A DNA stretch of 64,000 nt from Pyrenophora tritici-repentis (taxonomy: Eukaryota; Ascomycota; Dothideomycetes; Pleosporales; Pleosporaceae), in NCBI RefSeq assembly GCF_003171515.1, contig NC_089391.1:2790001-2854000 (forward strand), in the 5' to 3' direction. The notes beneath the pieces were generated by a model that ran no database searches, was not told the DNA's origin, and worked only from the letters and a program-made list of their open reading frames with translations. Below are positions 32,896-45,608 of this stretch, one piece after another. The position numbers were made by a program, and so were the translations under genes. Each line of letters starts with the position of its first letter. The stretch's first letter is position 1.

Positions 32896-35800
32896 ATGGT
32901 CTCCTTACATGGTAGTGCTGATGTCTTGAGCACGAATCCCTCCTTACTGACCAAGTCTGGCCCAGCGGGGGCATTTATATCTCTTTCCGCGCAAGATGCC
33001 CCTACCTGCATCAGTACCATACACCGTCTGTTTGCCGCGCCCGATGCCTCTAGGGAAGAAGGCCCATCGTCCAAGCGGCGTAAGGTTGGTGGCGGTGGAG
33101 CTATCGCCATAAAACCACAGGCAAAATTTGACGAGAAGAAGAGCATTGTTTTGACCAAGATATCTATAGATTTAGTAGGTGTTCATGGCAGCCCTTGTAG
33201 TTGTAGTGTTTGACTGACATTCTGCCAGAATATGCCCGTTGCATCGCACGGCTCTATGGATATGGCGTATACCACGACCGAATCACAGGAACCTATACTC
33301 GTAGAGCTGGAATCGATATATAGAGAACGCAACACAAGGCAGGCCTTTCAGGTTGCACTCTGGAACGTAGCCAACAGCACGGGTGTAGATATTGTTGCCA
33401 CAACTCCTACTCCTTTCCTAGACTCGATAGTAACCCACATGCGAACCGCCGCCACACTTGCGACCACTCGTGCCGGGAAGAAGTCCAAGCCTGTGTCTCG
33501 GGCTGCTTTCTGTCGCTGTCAGCTGTACCAGCCTGCAGATGGACAAACGTCATACAGATTGGACGTGGAAATACGGTGGACTTTGGGTATATCAGTTGTT
33601 GAAGATCCAAGTATACGAGGTCACTACATGAATGAGGACCTGAAGCTCCTTTCTACCTACCTAAGCGACGCCGCCACAGAAGGCGAAAAGACCTGGACTT
33701 TGTCTGATTTCTACGACTCCGTCCACGTACCACCAGCAGACCTGAAGGTTTCGCCACGCATCAAACAAGCCCTGAATGCTACCTCGCTGTTGCCATTTCA
33801 AGAGAGAACGGTGGATTGGCTTCTGCGGCGAGAGGGTGTCGCATTTTCGCCTTCGGGTACGCTGGAGCCTTTCGTCAACACTTCCCCGCCGGCATCGTTC
33901 CGACCGACAAATGACGCAATAGGCGTGCCATGCTACGCAAGTCAACTTAGGGGCGCTGTAGTAACAGATCTGGATGCGGCCAAGGGCGACGCTTTACAGA
34001 CACTGAGAGGTGGCATACTCGCTGAAGAAATGGGTCTTGGCAAAACGCTGGAGCTGATCGCTCTGATATCTCACCACCCGCGTGTTGTTCGAGAGGACAA
34101 AATCCACGACGATTACACCGGGATTGACGTCAAACCATCCGGTGCTACACTAATCATCACTCCGTCTTCTATATTGGACCAGTGGGTGACCGAACTGTAC
34201 AACCATGCGCCTGAACTCAAAGTCTGTCATTACAAGGGAATTCCATCTCTAAATGCACCCAAGGAAGATCATGCTGCATCTACCATTGACCATCTTATGC
34301 AATATGATGTAGTCTTGACGACGTACCAAGTTCTTGCCAAGGAAATTCATCACGCCGTACCCCCTCCCGACCGTAGCTCCCGGCGTGCCAAAACTTGTGA
34401 GCGCCGAACCAGTCCTCTTGTTGGTATCTCCTGGTGGAGAGTCTGCCTCGACGAGGCACAGATGGTAGAGAGTGGCGTCAGTCAGGCTGCTAAAGTGGCT
34501 CGCATCATACCCCGGTGTAATGCATGGGCAGTGTCTGGAACTCCACTTCGCAAAGACATTCAGGATTTGCGCGGTCTATTGGTTTTTCTCCGCTGCGATG
34601 CCTTTGCAAATAACAAAGCAGTCTGGGGCCGCTTGGACAAAGCGTCTTTCAGGGGTATCTTCAACGAGATTGCCCTGAGAAATACCAAATATAACGTTCG
34701 TAATGAGCTCCAGCTACCGCCACAAAAACGCATTGTCATCACGGTTCCCTTCACCACAATAGAGGAGCAACATTACACCGAATTGATGCGCCAAATGTGC
34801 GATTCTTGTTGGCTCACGTCTGACGGGAAACCTATAGCAGAGGATCGTGACTTGACCCATCCGGATGTGATTGAGAGAATGCGAGAGTGGCTAGTCAGAT
34901 TACGCCAGACATGTCTTCATGTCAATGTCGGACGGAGGAATCGACGAGCTCTGGGTGCAAAGAATGGTGCTTTACGCACTGTGCATGAAGTTCTGGAGGT
35001 CATGATAGAGCAAACCGACACGAAATGGAAGTCCTCTGCACGCGAAATGATTCTGTGCATGATCAAGATGGGCCACATACATGCGTATGCCGGCGAGTTT
35101 GTCACCCGAGCTGAGTCAGCACTTCCATATTATCTCGCTGCGCATATAGAGGCGTCGGAGTATATTGAGATATGTAGGGAAGACCTGGCAGAAGAGGAGC
35201 AAAAACTGGGACGAAGTGCTTCAGTTGGACTTGGTGAGGGCGACGATGATGAGGAAGCGGATAGTGGTAACTTGGGTCGCATTCCCGTCTTACGCAAGTC
35301 GCTACGAACATTCCTAGAGCTCGATCATGCCGCCCATTTCTTCACCGCTACGACGATTCATCAGATCAAAGAGAACCCCGAACTCACTGAGCCAGGCTCC
35401 AGGCTCTGGCACGAAAAGGATAGATCTGAAACTTCGTACTACGAGAAAGCCAAAGTAGTCCGACGTGAGCTCTTGAAGCATTCGAAGATCAGAGCTAAGC
35501 GTCAGATGGAAAAGGTTGACGCAAAGAAGCCCTTCCATCAAATACCTAAAATCGAAGACCTTCCAGACCTGGGTGGCATTGAAGCGCGAAAAATTCTCGA
35601 TGCGATGGACAATATAAGCGATTTCCTGAACGCTCAAGCCGAACAGATACAAGCTTGGCGTACAAAGATTGTCGACATTCTCCTTACCCGCTTGGTGGAC
35701 GATGACGACGACGATCAGGAAACCACTGGTGAGGAATACGATGACTCATTGAAGGCTCAAGATGAACTCTATGTCTACATTATGGCTCTCCGAACTCTTG

Positions 35801-37536
35801 TTGCAGATCGCAATGCTGCTGTAAATGGCCTACAGGATACTTTGATCGAGCACGAGCTGAAGGCTGCCGAAAAACAAGCCAAGAACAAGGACGGCCAAGA
35901 GGATCGGGGTCACGCTCCCGAGCTCGTGATAGAAGTCGTCAACACACGACGGATGCTACAGGCTACGCTACAACCTGGGTCTTTGAAGGGTGTCGTATCT
36001 GGCGTACGCTCCCTGATCAACGGCTTGCAATGGAGAGCAGATAATGGTGACTCTCGTGCTTCTACAGAGCTGAGTATTCTCCAGAAGCACATCACCAGGA
36101 TTCAAACGGTCACTTCCGAACAAGCAAAGGCTATCACAGAGCTGGAGAAAGAACAAGAAATGTTCAGAGGCACCATGAATCAGCGACTAGAATACTATCG
36201 ACAGGTTCAGCATATTTCTGACACTGTCGCAAAGTACCAGGAGGACCTTGATGAGTTTTTCAACAAGCGCGAGTTTGAAAAGACGCAGCATGCGCGGGAT
36301 TTGAAGAAAGAGGATGCTACTACTCACAAGGCAAGGTACACCTACCTCAGGCATCTCCGAACCGAGAACCAGAACGAGGCGACGGCCGAATGCATCATCT
36401 GTAGAGAAGATATTGAGCTCGGCGTCCTAACATCTTGCGGACATAAGTACTGTAAAGATTGCATCAATACATGGTGGCGTGTGCATCGCACCTGCCCAAC
36501 ATGTAAACAAAAGCTCGGCTCGTCCGATTTTACGGACATAAGTTTTAAGCCAAGCGAGATTAGGGCCAAAGAGGAGATCCATGAGTCCGGTAGCCTAACA
36601 CAAGCCTCAACCCCAGGCTCCTCTTCCACGGCCTCAATCTACTCCGATATTTCCGATTCAACAATGCGAGAAATCAAAATGATCGACCTTGACGGCTCCT
36701 ACGGCACAAAAGTCGATATGATCGCCCGCCACTTAATCTGGATCCGCAAAAACGACCCAGGAGCAAAGTCCATCATCTTCTCCCAATTCGGCGACTTCCT
36801 CGGCGTCCTACGCGACGCCCTCGACAAGTGGAAAATCGGCGCCAGCAGCATCGCCGATAGAAACGGAATCCGCAAGTTCAAAACAGACCAAAGCGTAGAA
36901 TGTCTACTCTTAGACGCAAAAACAGACTCCTCGGGCTTGACGCTGGTAAATGCAACATATGTCTTCCTCTGCGAACCCCTGATAAACCCCGCCATCGAAC
37001 TGCAAGCCATCAACCGCGTCCACCGCATCGGCCAGCAACGTCCCACAACAGTATTCATGTACCTCATCAGTGATACCGTCGAGGAAGCCATCTACGACAT
37101 TAGTGTTACCCGCCGCTTAGAACACATGAGCAGCAACGACCGCTCGAAAGCGCCCTCGCGCTCTGGCTCCGCAGCTCCAGGCCTCAAGGAGCAAAACCTC
37201 GATGCTGCGAACTCTGCTGAATTGCAATCTGCACCTCTTAAGCAGCTCCTGCGTAAAAAGGGTGATGGCGAAGTCGTCCAGGAAGACGACCTGTGGCACT
37301 GTCTCTTTGGCAAGCCGAAGAAGGAACCCCAACCTGTATTGGAGAGCGTGGTGGCGAGGGAGCTTAGGGCTGGGGCTGCAGAGGCTAGGTTGGCGAATGC
37401 GGGGCCCGCAGCGGCAACGGCTGGGGATGCTGACGATGGGGATGTGGAGATGGTGGGTCTGCCTGGGAGCAGTGGTGGCGCGGCGGGTGCGATTCCCATT
37501 GTGGGTGCGAGGTGGGATGATGAAGTGAGGTTGTAG
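32896..37536 (+). CDS. SNF2-family ATPase with RING finger, SHPRH/Irc20 type
   Basis: Exons are 32896-33174 and 33229-37536, joined over a 54-nt phase-0 intron (GTAGGT...CTGACATTCTGCCAG), giving 1528 residues. The ATG sits in CCACCATGG, an ideal context. The SNF2 ATPase is split by a long insertion, as in SHPRH. Motif I is GGILAEEMGLGKTLELIAL, the motif II region is CLDEAQMVESG (DEAQ) and motif III is SGTPLRKDIQDLRGLL. Then comes a coiled insertion of about 500 residues containing a C3HC4 RING (CIICREDIELGVLTSCGHKYC, CPTCKQKL). The C-terminal helicase lobe has KSIIFSQFGDFL, SSGLTLVNATYVFL and INRVHRIGQQR. The family couples DNA translocation to ubiquitin ligation in replication-fork repair. 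Saccharomyces Irc20 and human SHPRH share this split layout. The acidic insert DDDDDDQE lies between the lobes. Confidence 0.93.
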
Positions 37537-38246
37537 GGTTTTGCAGGGGTTGGGAGAATATAGTGAGGGATGTGCATGTGATGGATTGTTGATATACCCC
37601 GGGATCGGCGTATTTTAGGATGATATATATATGTGTGTGGATGGCGAAATGGATTACTCGTTTATCTCAGATAAAGTGTAGAAATGAACGTGAGGAGTTG
37701 GTGTAAAATATCACTCACACAATCAGGTAAACTACGACACACGTATTCAAAGAATAAGAATAACCATTAGACTACTTGGTCTTTGTCACCATCTCCCCAC
37801 CCCCCATTTTCCCCTCCATAAAAAACAATCAAAAGGGTATAAGTATACAGTTAGAAAATAACAGAGATGCCGTCGTCCCATCAAGGAAAATAAAAAGAGC
37901 GTTCCGGTCGTAACATAGATATCCTCCGTTCCATGATCCACCATCCGTCATCCATCGTCCACCGTCCAGTACCCCGCCATCCAACGTATTTTACCGTACT
38001 CAAAAAGAAGGTCCTCATGACAGATGTCTAAATACATCGCGGTGTTGATAAAGAGAAAGGAAATAGACATAGCGGTCGTGAGAGATACATGATATGCGAA
38101 TGCATAGATTTTTCGTGACCACGATGCGGGAGAAACGTCGAGGTGAAAGCGCGACGATGTATGCTCAACCAGCACTGTAGCGGGGAGCAAAACAAAATGA
38201 AGCAAAACAAAGACAAGCAGAGGTAGAGCAAAGCAGAGACAAAAGG
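37537..38246. other. Convergent intergenic region
   Basis: The region lies between the 3' ends of the SNF2/RING gene (plus) and the atypical-cysteine-cluster regulator (minus). No gene is supported, and the ORFs here overlap the two flanking 3' ends. Confidence 0.55.
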
Positions 38247-40986
38247 TTATACGCTCGGCAGCCAAAACGAAAGCAAAAATTGCCCTACAAGACGACTTGT
38301 GTACTTTGTTTGGTTTGCAGGCGATATGCTGACTGCTTGTCGCTGTTGGAGGAAATCGACTATTGACTCTGTTAGCGTTTTACTCTTCCGAGACCAACGT
38401 AAGCAAAGGGAGGGGAAGTGGGGAAACTCACTATTCTCCTTAACCAACTGTGCAACCTGACGCACAAAATTAACACTACTTGCGTCCCCAAAGCCCACTT
38501 CCTTATCCCAATCGTGATCCGCATCGCGCATGGGATTACACTTGCGGTTGTACTTCCAGCGGAAAATTTGCTGTACAAAGTGCATGCGCTGGTCGATTTC
38601 GCGACACGCAATGTCCGCCTGGCCCTGTGCGTCGCGGCTGTCGAGGCCCTCTGTTGCGGCCTTGGTAGACATGACGAGGTGGATGGTTTTCTGCTGATCC
38701 TCGAGCGCCATGCACATGCCGAGGACGGCGACGAAAGCAGCGAGCCACTTGTCGCAGCCCTTTGACGACTTGAAGATCTGCTGCAGCTTATTGAGCACTG
38801 TATTTTGGATGGAGCGCTGTAGGCGCGAGAAGAAGTACTTGAGTTGGCGGTTCGTCATGCGGGGGGAGGTGTAGTTGTCGACGTAGGAGCTTTGGCCCTT
38901 GTACGAGTGCATGCGAGAGAGAGTTGCGGCTTTTGTCTCTTCGGCAATGGTGAGCGTGTGCGACATGATAAATGTTACGACGATGAGGCGGAAGATTTCG
39001 CGGAGGAGCTTGCGCTCGTCGTCGGATTTGGGGTTCACACGTGTCATCAGTTTGAAGAGCTTTTGCTGGAAGTCGTTGTCATCTTCCATCCAGCATAGCT
39101 CGCCAAAGGCATCGAGGTGATTGTCGACAATGTCGCTGATGTACTTGTCGTACTTCTTCTCCTCATTGTGGTTGATGTGAACCATACCGAGAGCGGGACT
39201 CTGCTTTTGGATCGCGATGCGCGCATGCGTATTGGGGTCCGTCTTGTATTGGATTTGGACAAGTAGAGCATCGCCACGGGGGATGAACTCGTATACTTTG
39301 ACGGGTATCCGGGGCATGTTGATCTGACCGCACGTCATCCAGACTGTCAACTCTACGTTGCCCCATTGCTGGATGTATTGCGTGACAAAGTGGGTGAGGT
39401 TTGAGTCCTCGTGCATCTGGGTAACCAGCGACGGCAGGAAGTATGGCGACAGGTCAATAAGCTTCATTCGGTTGCATCCAAGACCGCAGTCAGCATTGGG
39501 ACGTTGCGAGCGCTTGAAGCAGCGCTCACAAGTGTCGCCTGGACCACACTTGTCTCTCTGCAACACGCAGTGCCAACATGCGACAATCTTGCGCATGTCG
39601 TGCGCTGCTTTGGCCACCGTGGGCTCCAAATGGGTTCCCAGCGCTCGGCCCCCAGACTTCGCTGCCAGTGCCTTTTGCGCGGCACTTCGAGACGACTCTG
39701 GCTCAGGAGATGCATCGAAACTCATTTCAGCTACATCTCCCATCATGGAGTAGTCCACCTTGATTGCAGACATTGGCGGTTGTTGCAATTGTGTGAACTG
39801 CTGCGTCTGGTACTGGTCGAACATCATACCCGGATCAGAGTGCTGGTACGATGAGAACATGCCGTCCGAGCTGCCAGGACTAGGTGCAGACGGGCTGATG
39901 CCTGGCTGGTATGGCGAGCTAGGTTGGTGTGTTGAGGACGCTGTGGAAGGAGGGGCCGGGAACTGATTACCGGTGATGTAGCTCTCTGTGAATAGATCGG
40001 ATGAAGCATTGTAGTTGACAAAGTTGTGCTGGTCGGGGGGCGGCGATGTTGACCTCATCTGCATGTCCATGGAGTTATGGTTCGGTAATTGCGTTTGTGA
40101 TATTTGCTCAAACTGGCGTTGTGCGAGATTTTGTGCCGTTGCAAAGAACATGTTCTCGTGTGGTGGAATGGTGGGTTCGCTGGGCGAGATCAAAGCAGTA
40201 GGGTCGGTAAAAGCCGCCGTCCATGAGTCCACATCTACCAAATAGTCCGAGTAGTTGACCGTCTGGTCTGACTGGGGATCGAAAACGACATGGCCAGACC
40301 GAGGCACCATGGAGGAGCGTGAAGGGCCTTGCCCGTTCCATGGATCATGGCGAGATGGCTGTGTAGTGTAGTTTTGATCAAACATGTTGTTCTGGGTGTG
40401 TAGAGCTGGCATCTGATGTGCATGTTGAGGCTGCATACCAAGTTGTTGCTGAAAACGGTGGGATTCAGCCATTGTAGCATTGAAGGCCGCCTGGACTGCT
40501 GCGTGGACGTTAGCAGAGACGGGCGTGAGATTACAAAGATGACAAACCTTGGTCGCTCAAGGTACCCTGAGCGGTAAATAGCATGCTTGAGTCCATGGTT
40601 GGCATGGCATTGTGAGGGCTTTGGGTTGTCATAGTGTTGCCATGGTTGTAGTAGTTACGGATTGAATCCGAATCGAGCATATCCACCTCAAATGATTCGC
40701 CATCCGGTGTCCTCACCGACGTAGGGGAGGTGGATGAACTGCTGTTGTCCCATAGCATATGCTCAGGAATTTGGTCCTGTGATGGGTCTGGTTGCTGCGA
40801 TTGACGGCGACTTTGAGGTGGTGGGGTAGCAAGCGGACCGGGAGAGAGTCCGGAATGGTTGACCAGAGAGTCGGTTGGTGTCTTTGATCGACGGTTGTCA
40901 TACTGAGCGGCATAGAAGAAGGCATGCGGATCAATGAAGAGCGGTTGCTCTGGGTACGACTGATAGTGCTGCGTGTATGTCGCCAT
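38247..40986 (-). CDS. Regulator with atypical cysteine-rich (C6-like) DNA-binding domain
   Basis: Exons are 40986-40548, 40498-38432 and 38368-38247 (phases 1 and 1), giving 875 residues. The first intron (49 nt, GTTTGT...CTAAC...CAG) joins SDQ to AVQAAFNATM. The 63-nt second intron (GTGAGT...CGCTAACAG) keeps the frame open, so retention would simply insert 21 residues. The first 280 residues are Gln/Ser/Pro/Met-rich, as in activators. The cysteine cluster (CWHCVLQRDKCG, DTCERCFKRSQ, ADCGLGCNRMKL) has C-x2-C-x6-C-x5-C-x2-C-x10-C spacing, close to Zn2Cys6 but with an extra Cys downstream. The following domain (LIDLSPYFLPSL, VTQYIQQWGNVEL and a long helical C-terminus) is conserved-looking but not the usual Fungal_trans domain. 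It is probably nuclear. The target is unknown. Confidence 0.87.
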
Positions 40987-42779
40987 GATGCGCAAGCGGC
41001 CACTGGGGGCCGAACGGGAATTAGGGTCTTTCTAGATCTTGCGCATGCAACGGCTGATGAGATTGTCTTTGGAACAATACTCCAGCGCTCGACCCACGAA
41101 GCGAAGAAGATGAGAATGCAGAGGCGAACGGGTTGAACGCGCGCAGAACAGCGATGCGCAACAGGGACCAAAATGCGGGAGGGGCGGACCAGTATGAGGG
41201 ACGTTCAGCACGACTCGAGAGAGGAGGCGCAGGAAGAGAAACTGTCTCAGAGCGGCTGACTGCCAGAAGTTCAGAAGGCTGGCGATTAGTCTCGCGGCAT
41301 TCGAGCATCTTACGCTGCCCCGCGACGACCGGTGAAGGCCAGCCGGCACATGCAGGCTATTGGCTTAGCTGCATACCTATGCCCAGGATTCAGATGGCAC
41401 CAAACCGCAATTGATATTCGCGCTGTCTTTGCGCTTCGCTGCAAAGGACCGATTGTTTGAGGTGAAGGTCATGACTGACGGGCCATATCGATCAAGCCCA
41501 TCTAACGTCGCGACTTTTGCTCGTTTTTTAAGCTCATGGCTAGAACATTTGGCGTTCTTGGTAGCCTCGAGCAGGCCTCAGGCACAGGATTGTGCGCTGC
41601 ACAGCTGCGCCATGTTTGCCAAGCCCTGCTTCATCAAAAATTTGCCTTGGTGAAACGAATAGGTCGTGGTACAGAGGACGGTGGAGGGTAGAGCAACTGC
41701 GAGTTATGTTCTAGTGCGGCTCTGCTGTGCTCACCGGATCATGAGCTGCCAACTCAGTCGCGGGGGCTGACATTTGCGCGGGAGCTAAGTCCAATCAACC
41801 CACCCCAACAATGCGTTGTGCGATTGCTTCTATCTGGGTGCGCGCGTCCATGGGAATCATGGGGTGGAGTTCCGTGTAGGGAAAGCCCGGCAGTAGGAGA
41901 ACGGATATAGCGCATCCCGGATATCCCAATAGAGCTGCGGCTTCGCAGGCCGGGCACATGACCGTGAATGAGATCGCCACACTTCCTTGGAGATGTAACT
42001 TTAAATACACTGTAGTCTCGCGTAGGCCAGCGGCTACATGTGTGGTGTGCGCTTAGGCTCGGAGACGCTCGTTTTCAATCCAAATACCTTTGCTATACCG
42101 ATTTGAACCTCGGCCTCGGATTTGCGAGCATCATATGTGATCGGCAAGAGTGAGGTAAAGTGGAGTACGCCACAGGAGGTGGTGATGGGTCTGTGTCAGA
42201 TGACCTGGTTTTGTGGTGTTGAGTTGAGTGATCTTGGGTAAATGGAGCTGGTAGGAGCGATGGCGGCTTCCGCGTCGCTAACCCCACCCTCGATATTCTG
42301 CCTCGCTGCACGCCACCCTCCTTGCAGTGCTATCACTTGCTGCAGGTACAGGTTGGTGTGAGGCACAAGTTGCGTTAGCACATCCATGGTCTTTGTGCTC
42401 GCACGAGGTGACAATCGAGTCTATTCGGAAATGCGTGTTGAGTGTTTATCGCTAGATGATCGTAACGGTGCCGCAGCTCCAGTCCGAGTCGGAAAACTCC
42501 GTGCAACTTGGACCCAACTCTTCTGGGAAGACGGAATGCAGATCACATGTATCTTAGGGCTAGGGCGAAAGGGCCCAGCCTTCGCTAGCGCCCACGCCAA
42601 GAGCGGAGTTTTCCAAGGTTAGATACACCCACAACTACTCTGACTAGCTATCTTCGGAATATCCATGAGACTCACGACAGCGCGTCTGGCCATGATGCGC
42701 CGAATGAAAAGACACAGGAGAGATATACCAATTGCCGTTACACAAGCAGAAACTCTACCCAAGTAGACAATACGCAGTC
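40987..42779. other. Divergent intergenic region with possible decayed coding segment
   Basis: The region lies between two regulator genes transcribed away from each other. Near 41000-41350 the minus strand is the leader of the atypical-cluster regulator. Between about 41795 and 42387 the minus strand holds protein-like fragments, listed separately. The remainder shows nothing. Confidence 0.4.
41795..42387 (-). pseudogene. Possible decayed protein-coding segment
   Basis: From an ATG at 42387, MDVLTQLVPHTNLYLQQVIA runs for 63 codons to a TGA. The same frame then stays open for about 50 further codons (HRPITTSCGVLHFTSLLPITY, then ARKSEAEVQIGIAKVFGLK). A different minus-strand frame at 42010-41795 gives CPACEAAALLGYPGC and a hydrophobic, Pro-rich tail ending in a stop. 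The ITTSCG stretch recalls the active-site strand of Asp/Glu-racemase-type proteins, but the rest does not clearly follow that family. It could be a broken gene, or a real spliced gene that I failed to assemble. Confidence is low. Confidence 0.2.
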
Positions 42780-45381
42780 ATGTTACGGAGAAATGGGAAG
42801 CTGAGGTCAGTAATCATTCCGACACACCTCGCGTTACAGTTAGCCGGTTATTTGCTTGTATAGCGCGTACCACACCAGCCACCGAATTCTGCGAGAGCCT
42901 AGATGCAATTTCGTGCATCTTAGCTGACCTATATGCAGATCGTGCGAACCATGCCGTATATCAAAAATCAAGTGCGATCACGGTACTCCAACATGTCAAA
43001 AATGCCACACTCGTGGCATAACTGCGCAAGTAAGTCAAGCTGACATCGTACCTAGGATAATCGTGAGCGCTAACCAACTCCAAGTGTTTCTACCATCCTA
43101 ACCCGATGACTAAACCCGCTGGTACTCCTCGTAAGAAACCAGAGCCACGGCGTGGGAAACTAGACGTGAACCCATCTGGAAGGTTGACACCGTTGATCCT
43201 AAGCCCCCCAACACTCAGGAACGATGCAGGTACTGTTTCGTTGAGCAGCTCGTGGCCAACCCCGCCAGATTCTTTTACCAGACCAACACATGGTGGACCG
43301 GATCCAGCAAGAAATTTCTTCCTGGGGTCCACCAGTTATGCCGCCGTGTTTACGGAGGAGCAGCCATTGCCAGATACTGTGCATGAACAACCGTCTGAAA
43401 GGACGAGTGAAACACTTCCAAGGTCCACTCGAAATATGGGACATCGCCATTGCCAGTTTGCCTTGGGCTCTTTGATAGTCTCAACACTTTCGCCATTCGA
43501 CTTCTTTGAGAAAGCCTGCAAGCTAAGTTTCGAGATCCAAAAGGCTACCGCCCTTGAAAAGGCCACTGCCCTTGTTGCCCCTTTAATCCTTTCTGCATTA
43601 CCGCAGCTGCGCAAAGACCTCGAACTACTCAATGCTGCCAGTAACGACACATATGCTCTATATGCGGATATGACAAGAAATACCGCAAGGCCCCTCAAGG
43701 TGTCGTCAGATATGCGTCCATGTGACTTCCATACCCTTTTTACAGGGAAGAACTTGAGGTGGGAGGCGCTAGGCCTGATCTTGGTCATTGCCGGTTGCAA
43801 AGCTCAGTATACAGCACCCAATGATCCGCTCTTCACTCTTGAGGATGGCAAGCAAATCAACAGGGATGAATTCATCGAGGACATAATGCACGCGGCTAAC
43901 ACTTGTATCAATATTTGTCAAACACATGGGGCAGTAAATGAAAGTGCGTACTCGCTGTGCAATCCTCGGCCTAGTTCGTGCTAACAGGTTTAGTCATGGT
44001 GTCTCTTGTTTACTATGATTTGATGATGGTCAGCAATTTCTACGGGGATAATTGTAGGTGCAACCCCGAAAGATCAATTGGCAGCAAAGGCTAATAAGTC
44101 AGATCACGGAACATGGCGACGTATGGGCGACTGCGTCTCTGCTCTATACGCTGCAGGCATACATTGCGAAGAGTCTAATTCGGAAGGCGACAACAAAGAA
44201 CCATTCTTCATGCGCGAATTCCGCAGAAGGTTATATGCCTCTGTATATCGGTCCGATAAAACGCTAGCAGTGTTCTATGGGAGACCTCCAATGGTGGGTT
44301 GGCGGTACAGCGACCGCAAGATGATGTTGGATATCAGCGACGAAGCTGTAGCCTCGGAAGCAGAGGATGCAACATTACTGGACGCCGAGCTTTCGAAGCT
44401 GGACAGCGCGGGCTGGAATACTGAAGGATGTCTTCATCCTGCTACGTTCAACAGGGTTCGGTGCCAGCTTGCTGTATTCAAGGAACGATTCCTGGAGCAG
44501 AGTCTCGCGGGTGAAAAAGACAGTGACGTGGTGCGGAATGTAGAGTCAGTCAACCCCTGGTTCCTTTCACGAGCACACTAACAGTAATAGAGCAATCTCC
44601 GCGGAATGCACAGAACGGTGGGATGCGCTTCCTGCCTACCTGCGATACGAGACATATACCGAAGACGCAGCCTGGAATGGCCGAGGCCCCGGCTTGACAG
44701 TCCGTCTCATCGCCGCCTACCTCGACTATCTGCACCTGCATTTCCAAATCCAGCGCCTCCTACATCGAATCACGCAACAAGCTCTTCCGTTGTTATTGGA
44801 AGTGTCATTGAAGCTCCTTGTGACTTCACTCATATCCACGAAACCAAACAATCGCGTCTACGAAACACGTCGTAATTTCCCGACTGTGATGTTATTCTAC
44901 TGTTCCCCAGCCGCCGGGGTACTAGCCCTAGAACTGCGTCGCTGTACAATCAAAGGCATACCATTGCCAAGTACCATCTCTCGCGCAGACGTGATTAGAA
45001 ACCTCTCCGTTTTGACATCATGCCTGGAATGGATAGTGCTGCCTGGCGACGGGAATCATAAGCTTTGCCTTGAGTTCAATAAGATGCTTGCTCTCGTCTT
45101 GGATGAAGTTCTCAATTATGAGCCTCCAGCCAATGGTGTACAGGCGAATCGAGGAGATACCGGAGCTAGTGATGATAATGATACCCTTATGGCTGGACAG
45201 GGTTTCTTCGATATGCCGATGACCGAGGGCCTGGAACCTATTCCGACAGTGTCAGAAGAGTTTCTGAATTGGCTGGATAATGCCACATGGAACAATAAGG
45301 TAAGTTGAGCTGTTGGAATATTTAGTTATGGGGATTATGCGCTGAATGGATGTACTGACGATGATGCAGGACCTGTTCTGA
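42780..45381 (+). CDS. Zn2Cys6 transcription factor, seven exons
   Basis: Exons are 42780-42805, 42939-43029, 43085-43943, 43988-44053, 44103-44544, 44585-45299 and 45370-45381, giving 736 residues. All phases fit (2, 0, 1, 1, 2, 0). The zinc cluster is assembled from three exons: MLRRNGKLR joins SCEPCRISKIKCDHG, then CQKCHTRGITAQ joins CFYHPNP, giving C-x2-C-x6-C-x6-C-x2-C-x8-C. The middle domain follows the Fungal_trans pattern, with YYDLMMVSNFYGDN spliced to YHGTWRRMGDCVSALYAAGIH and then REFRRRLYASVYRSDKTLAVFYGRPP. A long helical region (VRLIAAYLDYLHLHFQIQRLL) and an acidic tail follow. The last exon encodes only DLF and stop. Introns range from 40 to 133 nt. It is a nuclear DNA-binding regulator. 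The target is unknown. Confidence 0.88.
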
Positions 45382-45608
45382 TGACGTGCTATGCGCTTGT
45401 TGGTTCATCGATCTTTATATATATTAAGCACTAAAGACATAACTAGAAGCCAATTAGCATCAGTTCTCTTTTACATCACTCTACATGTATAGCATAAATA
45501 AGTAAAACCGTTATGAGTGCTATTACCGCATTTCAAACATGCAATCCTACATCATTAATCCTAGATCCCTCTCTACCTGCAACCTATCTCCTACCCAAAA
45601 AAATCCAT

